A stretch of 8,460 bases of DNA from the NCBI GenBank assembly GCA_003511885.1, contig DOIX01000107.1, forward strand, positions 4,847 through 13,306, written 5' to 3'. The notes under the pieces are model-generated. The model saw nothing but the letters and a program-made list of their open reading frames with translations. It searched no databases and was not told where the DNA came from. The position numbers and the translations under genes were made by a program. Each line of letters starts with the position of its first letter. Within the stretch, counting starts at the first letter, position 1. Source of the DNA: Cyanobacteria bacterium UBA11153. GTDB taxonomy: Bacteria; Cyanobacteriota; Cyanobacteriia; Cyanobacteriales; Coleofasciculaceae. Positions 1-8,459 of the stretch are shown here, one piece after another.

Positions 1-30
1 ATCCCCTTTCGGGGAAGAGGTTTTGTAAAG
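1..30 (-). CRISPR. Partial CRISPR repeat at the window edge (leader-proximal, array continues outside)
   Basis: Read on the minus strand, these bases run CTTTACAAAA, then CCTCTT, then TCCCC-GAAA-GGGGA (a 5-bp stem with a GAAA loop, + strand 2-15), and stop at the window edge. The pyrimidine box plus C4/G4 hairpin, with roughly 30 nt seen, matches the shape of cyanobacterial type III repeats, which continue with -GAAAC to about 36-37 nt. The Synechocystis type III-Bv repeat, as I remember it, has the same CCTCTT...CCCCG...GGGGA core. Only one copy is visible and the GAAAC end and spacers are off the edge, so this is a pattern match and not a confirmed array. Orientation implies the leader is at higher coordinates in this window. 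Confidence 0.55.
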
Positions 31-57
31 AGTTCTCTCAGGAAGCCTTACACAGAG

Positions 58-212
58 AGGGTTTCAGAAGCCAAATCGACACCACTGATAAAAACCTAAC
101 GAATCCTCTCAAAAATTGAGCAAAACACATACCTCAAACCCTTGCCCTGTAAGGCATCGACACCAGTCAACGAAAAATATAGGGTTTCAGCGATTTGGCG
201 AGTGGTGTCGAT
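58..212. repeat. Shuffled short direct and inverted repeats in the leader candidate
   Basis: AGGGTTTCAG occurs at 58-67 and 181-190. ATCGACACCA occurs at 75-84 and 156-165, and inverted at 203-212. GCCAAATCG at 70-78 is inverted at 191-199, and GCCTTACA at 45-52 is inverted at 148-155. The modules appear in different orders on the two sides, so this is not one simple inverted repeat. The function is unknown. Confidence 0.6.
85..112 (-). promoter_or_regulatory. Candidate promoter driving the putative CRISPR array
   Basis: On the minus strand TTGAGA (112-107) is followed after 16 nt by TATCAG (90-85). These match the -35 and -10 consensus at five and four of six positions. Transcription would begin near 78, about 45 nt before the CRISPR-like repeat. 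The -35 overlaps a small palindrome, CTCAA-AAA-TTGAG (108-120). Such matches arise easily by chance, so this is only a candidate. Confidence 0.25.
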
Positions 213-277
213 GACGATGTTACAAATTGCTTGAAACCTAGATGTAGTAATAGCCACAGCCGTTTTCCAGCCGAGAA

Positions 278-357
278 GGGAGCAGAGGGGCTGGGGGGCA
301 GAGGGGCTGGAGAGAAAACGGAAAACTCTCTTCTCCCATTCCCCCTTCCCTATTCCC
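278..357. repeat. Adjacent purine and pyrimidine tracts with G-quadruplex patterns on both strands
   Basis: On the plus strand, G-runs at 278-280, 287-290, 293-298 and 303-306 are separated by loops of 6, 2 and 4 nt. They contain two copies of GCAGAGGGGCTGG (282-294 and 298-310). On the minus strand, G-runs at 357-355, 350-348, 345-341 and 337-335 have loops of 4, 2 and 3 nt. CCGTTTTC (260-267) and GAAAACGG (314-321) form an 8-bp inverted repeat around the first tract. Purine-rich low-complexity repeats like these are frequent in cyanobacterial intergenic DNA. Confidence 0.6.
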
Positions 358-462
358 TTGAGGCTGAGAATAGAGGAAATCAAAAGATTATCCACCATTT
401 TTGCGATCGCGCACTGCACCAAAGGCAATATTGGTCTATCTTTTAGCTAAATCAGCTTGTAG

Positions 463-487
463 ATAATCGAACCCGTCTCTCGATTAT
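463..487. repeat. Small hairpin, 8-bp stem and 9-nt loop
   Basis: ATAATCGA (463-470) pairs exactly with TCGATTAT (480-487) around ACCCGTCTC. No T-run follows on either strand, so a simple terminator role is not supported. Confidence 0.4.
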
Positions 488-520
488 TGTCTATAACCAT
501 CACCTCGCTATCCACCAAAC

Positions 521-539
521 ACTGGACAAAACTGGACAA
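521..539 (+). repeat. Short tandem direct repeat ACTGGACAA
   Basis: ACTGGACAA occurs at 521-529 and again at 531-539, a period of 10 bases. It could be an operator-like pair or chance; nothing else supports a role. Confidence 0.3.
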
Positions 540-595
540 CCAGCTCAAACAGTGTAGAGATAGCCAGCCTAAGTGACAAACTACGTTTTCAGGGT

Positions 596-638
596 GATGA
601 CACCTACAGGTGCTTTCCAGCCTGTAGCCTCTGTCGTC
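596..638. repeat. Interrupted hairpin downstream of the cmr operon
   Basis: CTACAGG (604-610) pairs exactly with CCTGTAG (621-627) around a 10-nt loop. Outside an internal bulge, GATGACA (596-602) pairs with TGTCGTC (632-638) with one G-T type mismatch. No T-tract follows on either strand. It could be a transcript-end structure or a dispersed repeat. Confidence 0.4.
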
Positions 639-685
639 AATTATTAAACATCTCTTTGTCTCTAAGATAGATTGATAACTTCTTC

Positions 686-718
686 AGATCTCCGACTTCT
701 TGGAGAAGTCGGAGATCT
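686..718. repeat. Perfect 15-bp hairpin after the last cmr gene, possible transcript end or dispersed repeat
   Basis: AGATCTCCGACTTCT (686-700) is followed by TGG and its exact reverse complement (704-718). It lies 7 nt past the TAA of the operon's last gene. Its position suggests it terminates or protects the 3' end of the cmr mRNA. There is no U-run on the minus-strand side (GAAGAAGTTATC follows), so it is not a standard intrinsic terminator. I remember similar AGTCGGAGATCT palindromes as dispersed repeats in cyanobacteria. Confidence 0.6.
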
Positions 719-724
719 CCCAGG

Positions 725-2479
725 TTAACTACCCCAAGTTAAGGTAAATCCAGAACTTTTGAGTTTTTTCACAAATTCCGGTAACTGATTCACTCCTTGC
801 CGCTTCCACTCATTTAAACCAGGAGAATTACCGGAATTACCCCCATGAAATAGAGTGACAATTTCTAGATATTGATTACCACCAATCGGTAACATCCGAT
901 GCCAAACACAACTGACAGATGTTGGTCTGGAATCGCCTGGGTTTCGTCCGCCAATTGCTGGAGTTGTCTTAAATATTTCATTGTGAAATAACTCAATTGC
1001 TTGAGATTTAGCAACAACTTGGCTGTAAACACTTAAGCGTTGGGGACACCAAGATTCTTTCCAAGACAAGCATTGAATGGCTTTAGCATTAATTCCCAAA
1101 TACTTGATTAACTCCTGACGTAACCCCTCTAAAAAGGTTTTCAAATCATTGCTATTTTTCATCGCGATCCGACCATCTTCAATCGCAGGAGCATCGTTTA
1201 AAGGACGATTGTTGAAATCGCTATCTAACCATTCCCAATGACAACCAATGGCACGAGTTTTATAGTCAGAGAAAAAATCTTTATGCCAAACTCTTCGCCA
1301 GGATTTACCCAATCCTCCCATAATTAAAGTAAATTCCACAACCTTTTTCAGGAAATTAATATCTTGATTGGGGGCATCAAGATAGAATTGCCCTTTAGTT
1401 TCATAGACAGGTGTTTTTTCTATTCCCTGAGTGTCATATTTAGGAAATTCTTGGTTAGTCTGCCAATAAATTTGTAATTTGCCTGGATTGCCCGTATCTC
1501 CAAACAGGGTGCTAATCTTAGATTTGATCAGATTTTCATCGTTAGTGATACCTGCAAGTAAGCGATTGACATGACCTTTGAGAGTCGCTTTAAATACATT
1601 AGGTCGAAACTCTGGTTCATTACTGCGAAGCAAAGGACTAACACCGATTCCTTTGAGAGAAACCCACAGCGGATACTTATCTTGAGGGATAAAGCATAAA
1701 CCATATCCTGTGCTGGTTTTACCCCCGATTCCCGCACGTAATGCCTGTTTTAATAGTCCTTCAATCTTTTGCCATTCCTTGTCTGCTAAAGGTTTAGTAC
1801 TGCTTAACTCAAAAACAAATGTTGGCTGATAGAAGCTAGCGATCGCAATTGCTTTGGGAGAACCCTTTCCTTGCACTTGTCGCTCCTGTTGCGGATGGAC
1901 TACATCAATGAAACGATAGCAGATTTTTTCCTCATTATCCTTGACAACCGTTTTTGTCCCAGCCCAATCACCAATTGGATAAGCACCGTGAAATCTTAAA
2001 ATTCCCTGTTGCTCCCCACTACCGCAATAGTACTCTTCATCCTGGCAATCGCAGACTCGGCGAAACAATCCTTTAATACCGCTTCCAGGAATAAAAGGAA
2101 TACCATTTTTGCCAATAGTCGGACGCAAGATGCTATCCTGACCGCAATTGGTAAACACGCGGAAAGGAAAGTCAATTTTAATCCGGTACGCAGCACCATC
2201 TCGTCCTAGATGGGCTTCTGCATACTGATTAAATGGAGTGCTATCTTCAGATTTAGGATAAACCCATTCTTCAGTCCATCGATCTAAATCTTGGTTATTT
2301 TTCGCATACTGTAAGCTACACCGTCCAGAGACTTGAGCGCGATACATCATTGGTACTTGTTCCGGATCGGGTTTTTCCCAGCAATCCTCCCTATCTTGGT
2401 CGGGAATATCGATATTACTCTTGCCACCTTTTTGTACCTGAGCTTTTTGCGCTCTTTGTAATGCTTTAGCAAAAACCAT
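725..2479 (-). CDS. Double-RAMP protein, probable Cmr6-Cmr1 fusion of the type III-B complex
   Basis: This 584-aa protein contains two RAMP (Cas7-like) modules. Module one, about residues 95-265, has PFIPGSGIKGLFRR (128-141), ILRFHGAYP (160-168), a DVVHPQ segment (192-197) and the glycine-rich loop AGIGGKTSTGYG (249-260), which fit Cmr6. Module two, from about 290 onward, has FKATLKGHVNRLL (296-308), LFGDTGNPGKLQI (325-337) and MGGLGKSWRRVW (387-398), which fit Cmr1 ('LRgw-R...iFG...GGlG-r-RRG'). In canonical III-B, Cmr1 and Cmr6 are separate proteins that cap the end of the complex distal to Cas10. No separate cmr1 exists here, so one polypeptide probably serves both roles. The N-terminal 90 residues and the Cys cluster CDCQDEEYYC (143-152) are unassigned. 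AAAGGA lies 9 nt before the ATG. It is the last operon gene, seven nt from a perfect hairpin. Assigning module two to Cmr1 rather than a second Cmr6 is less certain. Confidence 0.85.
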   Translation of the reverse strand: MVFAKALQRAQKAQVQKGGKSNIDIPDQDREDCWEKPDPEQVPMMYRAQVSGRCSLQYAKNNQDLDRWTEEWVYPKSEDSTPFNQYAEAHLGRDGAAYRIKIDFPFRVFTNCGQDSILRPTIGKNGIPFIPGSGIKGLFRRVCDCQDEEYYCGSGEQQGILRFHGAYPIGDWAGTKTVVKDNEEKICYRFIDVVHPQQERQVQGKGSPKAIAIASFYQPTFVFELSSTKPLADKEWQKIEGLLKQALRAGIGGKTSTGYGLCFIPQDKYPLWVSLKGIGVSPLLRSNEPEFRPNVFKATLKGHVNRLLAGITNDENLIKSKISTLFGDTGNPGKLQIYWQTNQEFPKYDTQGIEKTPVYETKGQFYLDAPNQDINFLKKVVEFTLIMGGLGKSWRRVWHKDFFSDYKTRAIGCHWEWLDSDFNNRPLNDAPAIEDGRIAMKNSNDLKTFLEGLRQELIKYLGINAKAIQCLSWKESWCPQRLSVYSQVVAKSQAIELFHNEIFKTTPAIGGRNPGDSRPTSVSCVWHRMLPIGGNQYLEIVTLFHGGNSGNSPGLNEWKRQGVNQLPEFVKKLKSSGFTLTWGS

Positions 2480-2488
2480 CGCTATCTA

Positions 2489-2494
2489 TCCTTT
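2489..2494 (-). promoter_or_regulatory. Ribosome binding site of the Cmr6-Cmr1-like gene
   Basis: AAAGGA on the minus strand lies 9 nt before the ATG at 2479-2477, which supports this start. Confidence 0.55.
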
Positions 2495-2538
2495 GTTTGT
2501 TTCAACAGTTGACAGGTAAATTTGATCTAATTTAGCCC

Positions 2539-3039
2539 TTAACTATTGTTGTTCTCCTTTTTTTTATAACGTTGAGTCCACCAAACTAATGCCTCGCAGA
2601 ACTGAGTCAGCACCATTAAGGCAATTCTTTGATCTGGCAACGGTATTTCCCAAATTTTCTTAGCCATACCTTGAATTTTTTTCGTTTCATCTGCCTCTTT
2701 TTTCTCTTTCTCTTCGCGAGTGCGATCGGGAAGGGTAGACTTCACATCATCATTAGGCAACTTTACCCCAGCATCATCTAAGATTTTGACTAAATTATCC
2801 CAGACATCTTTCCAGTATGCCCCTTTTTCTTTACTGTCTTTATCGCGCTTCAGTCGTAAGTGTTCGCCCCAAAATCTTTCCAATCCATAAGCTACAGCCA
2901 TTCTCATTTTATGAGACTCATTCAAAACATTTTTCTTGTCTCGATACTTTAGCACTAACAGTTGAGCTTCATAATCTAGATCGTAAGGTCGAAAAAAGTT
3001 TGTTTCTTTAGTAGCTTGATTTTCTTGTGTCTCAGTCAT
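2539..3039 (-). CDS. cmr5: Cmr5, Cas11-group small subunit of the type III-B complex
   Basis: This 166-aa, highly charged protein is predicted by eye to be almost entirely helical. Cmr5 subunits form the inner filament that lies along the target RNA beside the Cmr4 backbone. The N-terminal half (YEAQLLVLKYRDKKNVLNE, about 23-41, then YGLERFWGEHLRLKR) and the C-terminal hydrophobic helix (ALMVLTQFCEALVWWTQRY, about 140-158) fit a small-subunit helical bundle. The middle (about 105-125) is a Lys/Glu-rich stretch, REEKEKKEADETKK, probably an exposed linker. The family is poorly conserved, so the call rests on size, helical character and position between cmr4 and the Cmr6-like gene. The ATG is preceded by a near-perfect AAGGAGGT about 6 nt upstream, the best ribosome binding site in the locus. 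That fits a subunit needed in several copies per complex. Confidence 0.8.
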   Translation of the reverse strand: MTETQENQATKETNFFRPYDLDYEAQLLVLKYRDKKNVLNESHKMRMAVAYGLERFWGEHLRLKRDKDSKEKGAYWKDVWDNLVKILDDAGVKLPNDDVKSTLPDRTREEKEKKEADETKKIQGMAKKIWEIPLPDQRIALMVLTQFCEALVWWTQRYKKKENNNS

Positions 3040-3045
3040 AAACTT

Positions 3046-3053
3046 ACCTCCTT
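3046..3053 (-). promoter_or_regulatory. Strong ribosome binding site of cmr5
   Basis: AAGGAGGT on the minus strand lies about 6 nt before the ATG at 3039-3037. It fixes the cmr5 start and is the closest match to the anti-Shine-Dalgarno complement in the locus. Confidence 0.8.
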
Positions 3054-3086
3054 GAATCAGTTGTATTTCCTGGAATTAAGGCTGCT

Positions 3087-3944
3087 TTAATTAGAATTAT
3101 GAGATTTTAACCAAACTTCAGTTCGACCAAAACCAATCGATTCTAACCCACCAAAATAAAGTTCTTTCCCTTGGTCAATAAATTTGCCATCAGTTAAAAA
3201 TTCTTCCCAATCCACAGTCTTGCTATCATAGGTTTTCCGCATAGCAATGGGAAATACCATTACCGTGCATTCTGGTAAAGCTTCCACATCAAAAAAAGCT
3301 CCTTTTTTCGCTTTCTTTTTGTCTGGTTCAAGTGAAACGCGACTCTGACGATAAAGTGCCATATCGTGAATCATAGATATCTCCTTATCATTAACAACCA
3401 CCAGCAGATGTTTGTTGGCATCGTCAACTTCTTTAGGAATGCAGTTGGCTAAGTCTTTATCCTCTTGCTTGAGTTTCAGAAATCCCAAGTTAAAAAAGAG
3501 AGTTTTACCAGAAGCTTTGCCAAAGTAGCTATAAGGTTTAAATTCCGTTACGGTTTGACCTGTTACCTTTTGATAGCGTTTCAGCAAAGCCGGACAAGAA
3601 ACTCTAACAATTGGTTGATTGGGACAATAAACGGGAATCCAAACCAGGGAAGCATATTCAAATTTAATGATTCCTTCAGTGGTATTATTCTCAGTAGTAT
3701 CCTTTGATTCATCAGATTTCGATTGACTGGGAGAAGCTTCTTTGCCATACCAGTAATCAACTTTTCCTTTTTCCTGACGCATATCCGCCCGAAACCGACC
3801 CCGAATCGAACTCCCAGGAATAATCCCCGTCTGAGTAAATTGATCCCGAAAAATCAGGTTCAAATTACCCGTTTCTTCACCCGCAGTTGCACCCACATGG
3901 AGTGGTGCTTGGGTTTCAATAATGCCGTAAGCTTTTTTGTACAT
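3087..3944 (-). CDS. cmr4: Cmr4, Cas7-group backbone RAMP subunit, apparently lacking the catalytic Asp
   Basis: This 285-aa protein matches Cmr4, the repeated backbone subunit that coats the crRNA spacer. LHVGATAGEETGNLN at 15-29 and GIIPGSSIRGRFR at 40-52 form the RAMP start and the 'IPGSS-K/R-G' motif. ISMIHDMALYRQSRVSL (189-205) with KKGAFFDVEALPECTVM (213-229) is the Cmr4 'RI-l...GA-f-vE-lP' region. YFGGLESIGFGRTEV (263-277) is the glycine-rich loop. In Cmr4 and Csm3 of other species an Asp five residues before the conserved Arg of the 'R(D/E)' pair cleaves target RNA every 6 nt. Here the gapless alignment on FRDQFTQTGIIPGSS puts Leu28 at that site, flanked by Asn27 and Asn29. Target-RNA cleavage may be lost, though Glu23 and Glu24 are nearby. 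A GGAGAG Shine-Dalgarno lies 6 nt before the ATG. The gene is 110 nt from cmr3 and 47 nt from cmr5. Confidence 0.92.
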   Translation of the reverse strand: MYKKAYGIIETQAPLHVGATAGEETGNLNLIFRDQFTQTGIIPGSSIRGRFRADMRQEKGKVDYWYGKEASPSQSKSDESKDTTENNTTEGIIKFEYASLVWIPVYCPNQPIVRVSCPALLKRYQKVTGQTVTEFKPYSYFGKASGKTLFFNLGFLKLKQEDKDLANCIPKEVDDANKHLLVVVNDKEISMIHDMALYRQSRVSLEPDKKKAKKGAFFDVEALPECTVMVFPIAMRKTYDSKTVDWEEFLTDGKFIDQGKELYFGGLESIGFGRTEVWLKSHNSN

Positions 3945-3950
3945 TGTTAA

Positions 3951-3956
3951 CTCTCC
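3951..3956 (-). promoter_or_regulatory. Ribosome binding site of cmr4
   Basis: GGAGAG on the minus strand lies 6 nt before the ATG at 3944-3942 and supports this start. It sits between the MITE-like hairpin and the gene, so the element did not remove it. Confidence 0.7.
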
Positions 3957-3972
3957 AAATTATACGATGATT

Positions 3973-4028
3973 GTTCGTAGTAGGCACTTCAGTGCCTCAA
4001 AATCGTCTATTTGCACTAAAGTGCTTAC

Positions 4029-4035
<7 letters not shown>
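3973..4035. mobile_element. MITE-like inverted-repeat element between cmr3 and cmr4
   Basis: A 23-nt arm starting GTTCGTAGTAGGCACTT (3973-3995) pairs with 4013-4035 with two mismatches around a 17-nt loop. Each arm also holds its own small palindrome (GCACT-TC-AGTGC and GCACT-AA-AGTGC), so the whole can form a cruciform. It encodes nothing. Elements with GTTCGTAGT...ACTACGAAC ends are, from memory, common dispersed repeats in cyanobacteria. It lies in the only long gap inside the operon. In RNA it would give a strong hairpin between the cmr3 and cmr4 cistrons and could tune the expression or stability of the downstream genes. I see no clear target-site duplication. Confidence 0.7.
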
Positions 4036-7078
<3,043 letters not shown>

Positions 7079-7083
7079 AAAGT

Positions 7084-7089
7084 CCTCCT
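7084..7089 (-). promoter_or_regulatory. Strong ribosome binding site of cmr2
   Basis: AGGAGG on the minus strand lies 5 nt before the ATG at 7078-7076. It confirms a start directly before the palm domain and so supports the absence of an N-terminal HD domain. Confidence 0.8.
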
Positions 7090-7115
7090 ATCTAACTCAA
7101 AAAGTATTTATGGGA

Positions 7116-7979
7116 TTAGAGATGAAAAATTGAATCGACATCAATCAGAATAGGTTTAATTTCTCCTTGGGATAAAGGTTCCCCTTGCCAATCTCGTTTT
7201 GAATCCATATACTGCATCTTCCGCTTGGGAGAAGAAATGCAAGCCATCGCTAGGGCAACGCTCATCATTTTCGTTCCTCCAGTAATATCGGCAACTATCA
7301 CTTCATCTTTATAGCCGGAATTCTCAAAAATTTCCTGGACTATTTGGCAAAGTTTAAGATAGTTCCAGCTTTCAACTGTGTAATCTTGACCTCGATTAAT
7401 TGTCAGTTGGCAATTATACTTAAACAGTGTATATCTGGCTAAGATTTCAGCCGCGATTTCGGAACCTCTCTCGCCTCGGCTATCTGGGGTAGCCAAAAAC
7501 CAAAGTTCATGTAAGATCCCGGAGTCAGCATGGAACTTGATTGCTTCAATTTGCGGACGTAAGTTAGAATTGAAAATATCGATATTGGTAAAATCTTCTT
7601 CGGTTAATTGGGTGATTAATGTTTGGCGAATTTTTTTGACCAAAGGTTCCAAAACTTGAGGATCTCTGAGATGTGGTTGGCTGGGAGAATAGGTACTTAA
7701 AAGTAAAATTAATCCCTTGGCTGGTGCAGGCGGTTGTGGTTTAAGAAAAAGAAAGGATTGTTCCTTTAAATATTTAATTCTCTCTTGAGATTTTTGGAGA
7801 TCCAACCACCACCAAATTATAAAAATAATTATAGTTCCCACTAATCCAACTGGATTGAATTCAGTGAGTTGAGTCATGATGATAGTTACTACCACAAAGC
7901 CCAAAAACTGCCAAGGGGAATTCGGCGCTAAAAGTTCTTGGATGGAAAATTCTGGTTTGGTTTTGGACTTCAATATCAT
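7116..7979 (-). CDS. Membrane-anchored CARF-like protein, putative cyclic-oligoadenylate effector of the type III system
   Basis: This 287-aa protein has two hydrophobic segments near its N-terminus (about residues 23-38 and 43-59, the second containing IIIFIIWWW). A basic stretch (KSQERIKYLK, 63-72) and a Pro-rich linker (81-88) follow, then a soluble domain from about 89 to the end. That domain starts with a hydrophobic strand and small-residue loop (GLILLLSTYSPS) and carries DITGGTKMMSVALAM at 231-245. A TGGTK-type motif is a hallmark of CARF domains, which bind cyclic oligoadenylate made by Cas10. I see no HEPN R-x4-6-H motif, PD-(D/E)xK nuclease or protease motif, so the membrane hairpin is the likely output module. 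The basic residues after TM2 favour a cytosolic CARF domain. By architecture it recalls the membrane effector Cam1 (TM plus CARF), but with two TM helices. It is the first gene of the operon, 37 nt before cas10. Confidence is high for TM and CARF-like, low for mechanism; a ring nuclease role is an alternative. Confidence 0.8.
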   Translation of the reverse strand: MILKSKTKPEFSIQELLAPNSPWQFLGFVVVTIIMTQLTEFNPVGLVGTIIIFIIWWWLDLQKSQERIKYLKEQSFLFLKPQPPAPAKGLILLLSTYSPSQPHLRDPQVLEPLVKKIRQTLITQLTEEDFTNIDIFNSNLRPQIEAIKFHADSGILHELWFLATPDSRGERGSEIAAEILARYTLFKYNCQLTINRGQDYTVESWNYLKLCQIVQEIFENSGYKDEVIVADITGGTKMMSVALAMACISSPKRKMQYMDSKRDWQGEPLSQGEIKPILIDVDSIFHL

Positions 7980-8010
7980 TGCTTACCTACCACTCATTGC
8001 TGATTTCTAC

Positions 8011-8016
8011 AGTATA
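8011..8016 (-). promoter_or_regulatory. Candidate -10 box of the CARF-cmr operon promoter
   Basis: TATACT on the minus strand (8016-8011) lies about 31 nt before the ATG of the CARF gene, giving a leader of about 25 nt. No convincing -35 box is found 16-18 nt upstream, so the promoter may be activator-dependent or elsewhere. Confidence 0.3.
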
Positions 8017-8156
8017 CGGTTAATTGGAAAGGTCTTTTTCCTGAGTATTTATGCTTAGTAGATGACTGGGGATGGGGAGTCCCCCACAAAACTTGAAAAC
8101 CAGCACCAGCCACAGGATTATTAGCCCTCCTGTGTAAATCGTATCTTCATCAAAAA

Positions 8157-8193
8157 GCGATCGCATTTTGCGAGTTGGCAGAATTGCGATCGC
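8157..8193. repeat. Pair of HIP1 octamers GCGATCGC
   Basis: GCGATCGC occurs at 8157-8164 and 8186-8193. Four more copies are at 403-410, 1839-1846, 4748-4755 and 5651-5658. By my estimate far fewer than one copy is expected by chance in 8.5 kb of this composition. HIP1 is the hallmark over-represented octamer of many cyanobacteria. Confidence 0.85.
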
Positions 8194-8299
8194 ACTTATG
8201 ATACATTGCGATTGTAACCCCGATTAATCGCCAGTTTGTAACCATACTTAAATCAAGATCTTTTGTCTATGTAGTATCTATGTAGGGGTGAATGACATG

Positions 8300-8389
8300 G
8301 GCGATAATTTATGTTGAAAACCCTGGATATACAGTCCATATCCTTCACCCTCTCCTGGAGATCTAAACACGCCCTAGGCGATAATTTAT
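8300..8389 (+). repeat. 13-bp direct repeat GGCGATAATTTAT, 77 bases apart
   Basis: GGCGATAATTTAT occurs at 8300-8312 and 8377-8389. Between them is a 6-bp inverted repeat, GGATAT (8325-8330) with ATATCC (8338-8343). The spacing is near one repeat-plus-spacer unit, but the similarity is too short for a CRISPR repeat. Confidence 0.45.
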
Positions 8390-8416
8390 TTGTTGGAGAT
8401 GTCTATTGGACAATTC

Positions 8417-8459
8417 CTTCCTCAATGGGATTGAAAATGGGAGCATCCCGTGAGGGAAG
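8417..8459. repeat. Imperfect inverted repeat at the right window edge
   Basis: A TTCCTCAATGGGAT segment (about 8418-8431) faces ATCCCGTGAGGGAA (about 8445-8458) with several mismatches. The nested GGGA-GCA-TCCC (8440-8449) is perfect. The plus strand also contains GGGATTGAAAA (8427-8437), which resembles the 3' end of many CRISPR repeats. One copy only, so its identity is open. Confidence 0.35.

Larger units (their letters stand above)
31..724. other. Non-coding region between the operon end and the putative CRISPR repeat (leader candidate)
   Basis: I find no credible gene in these ~690 bases. Two open frames of 83 and 110 codons run through low-complexity sequence on opposite strands and have no ribosome binding site or family resemblance. 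The stretch holds short shuffled repeats (58-212), a purine tract next to a pyrimidine tract, each with a G-quadruplex-type pattern on the G-rich strand (278-306 and 335-357), a HIP1 site (403-410), and three hairpins (463-487, 596-638, 686-718). If the CRISPR repeat at the left edge is real, the part nearest it is the array leader. Confidence 0.6.

Noticed and set aside
96..428. 110-codon open frame on the minus strand and an overlapping 83-codon frame on the plus strand (195-446)
   Set aside because: Both cross the purine/pyrimidine low-complexity tracts and the HIP1 site, have no ribosome binding site and resemble no family I know.
521..555. ACTGGACAA repeats as degenerate CRISPR repeats
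   Set aside because: The unit is 9 bases with a 10-base period, far too short, with no palindromic core or spacers.
31..724. tRNA, rRNA or riboswitch in the left flank
   Set aside because: No cloverleaf with conserved TTCGA loop or known riboswitch core was found by eye; only simple hairpins.
1528..2209. Open frames of 66-69 codons inside the Cmr6-Cmr1 gene on both strands
   Set aside because: They are alternate-frame shadows of a clearly coding gene with recognisable RAMP motifs.
2817..3950. Plus-strand open frames of 64-80 codons across cmr5 and cmr4
   Set aside because: They lie antisense to well-supported genes, without start signals or domain resemblance.
7116..7979. HEPN ribonuclease (Csm6/Csx1-like) identity for the CARF protein
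   Set aside because: No R-x4-6-H motif follows the CARF domain and the protein ends about 40 residues after the TGGTK motif, leaving no room for a HEPN domain.
7876..8058. 60-codon plus-strand frame overlapping the start of the CARF gene
   Set aside because: It is antisense to the TM-encoding region, whose complement is naturally open; no ribosome site.
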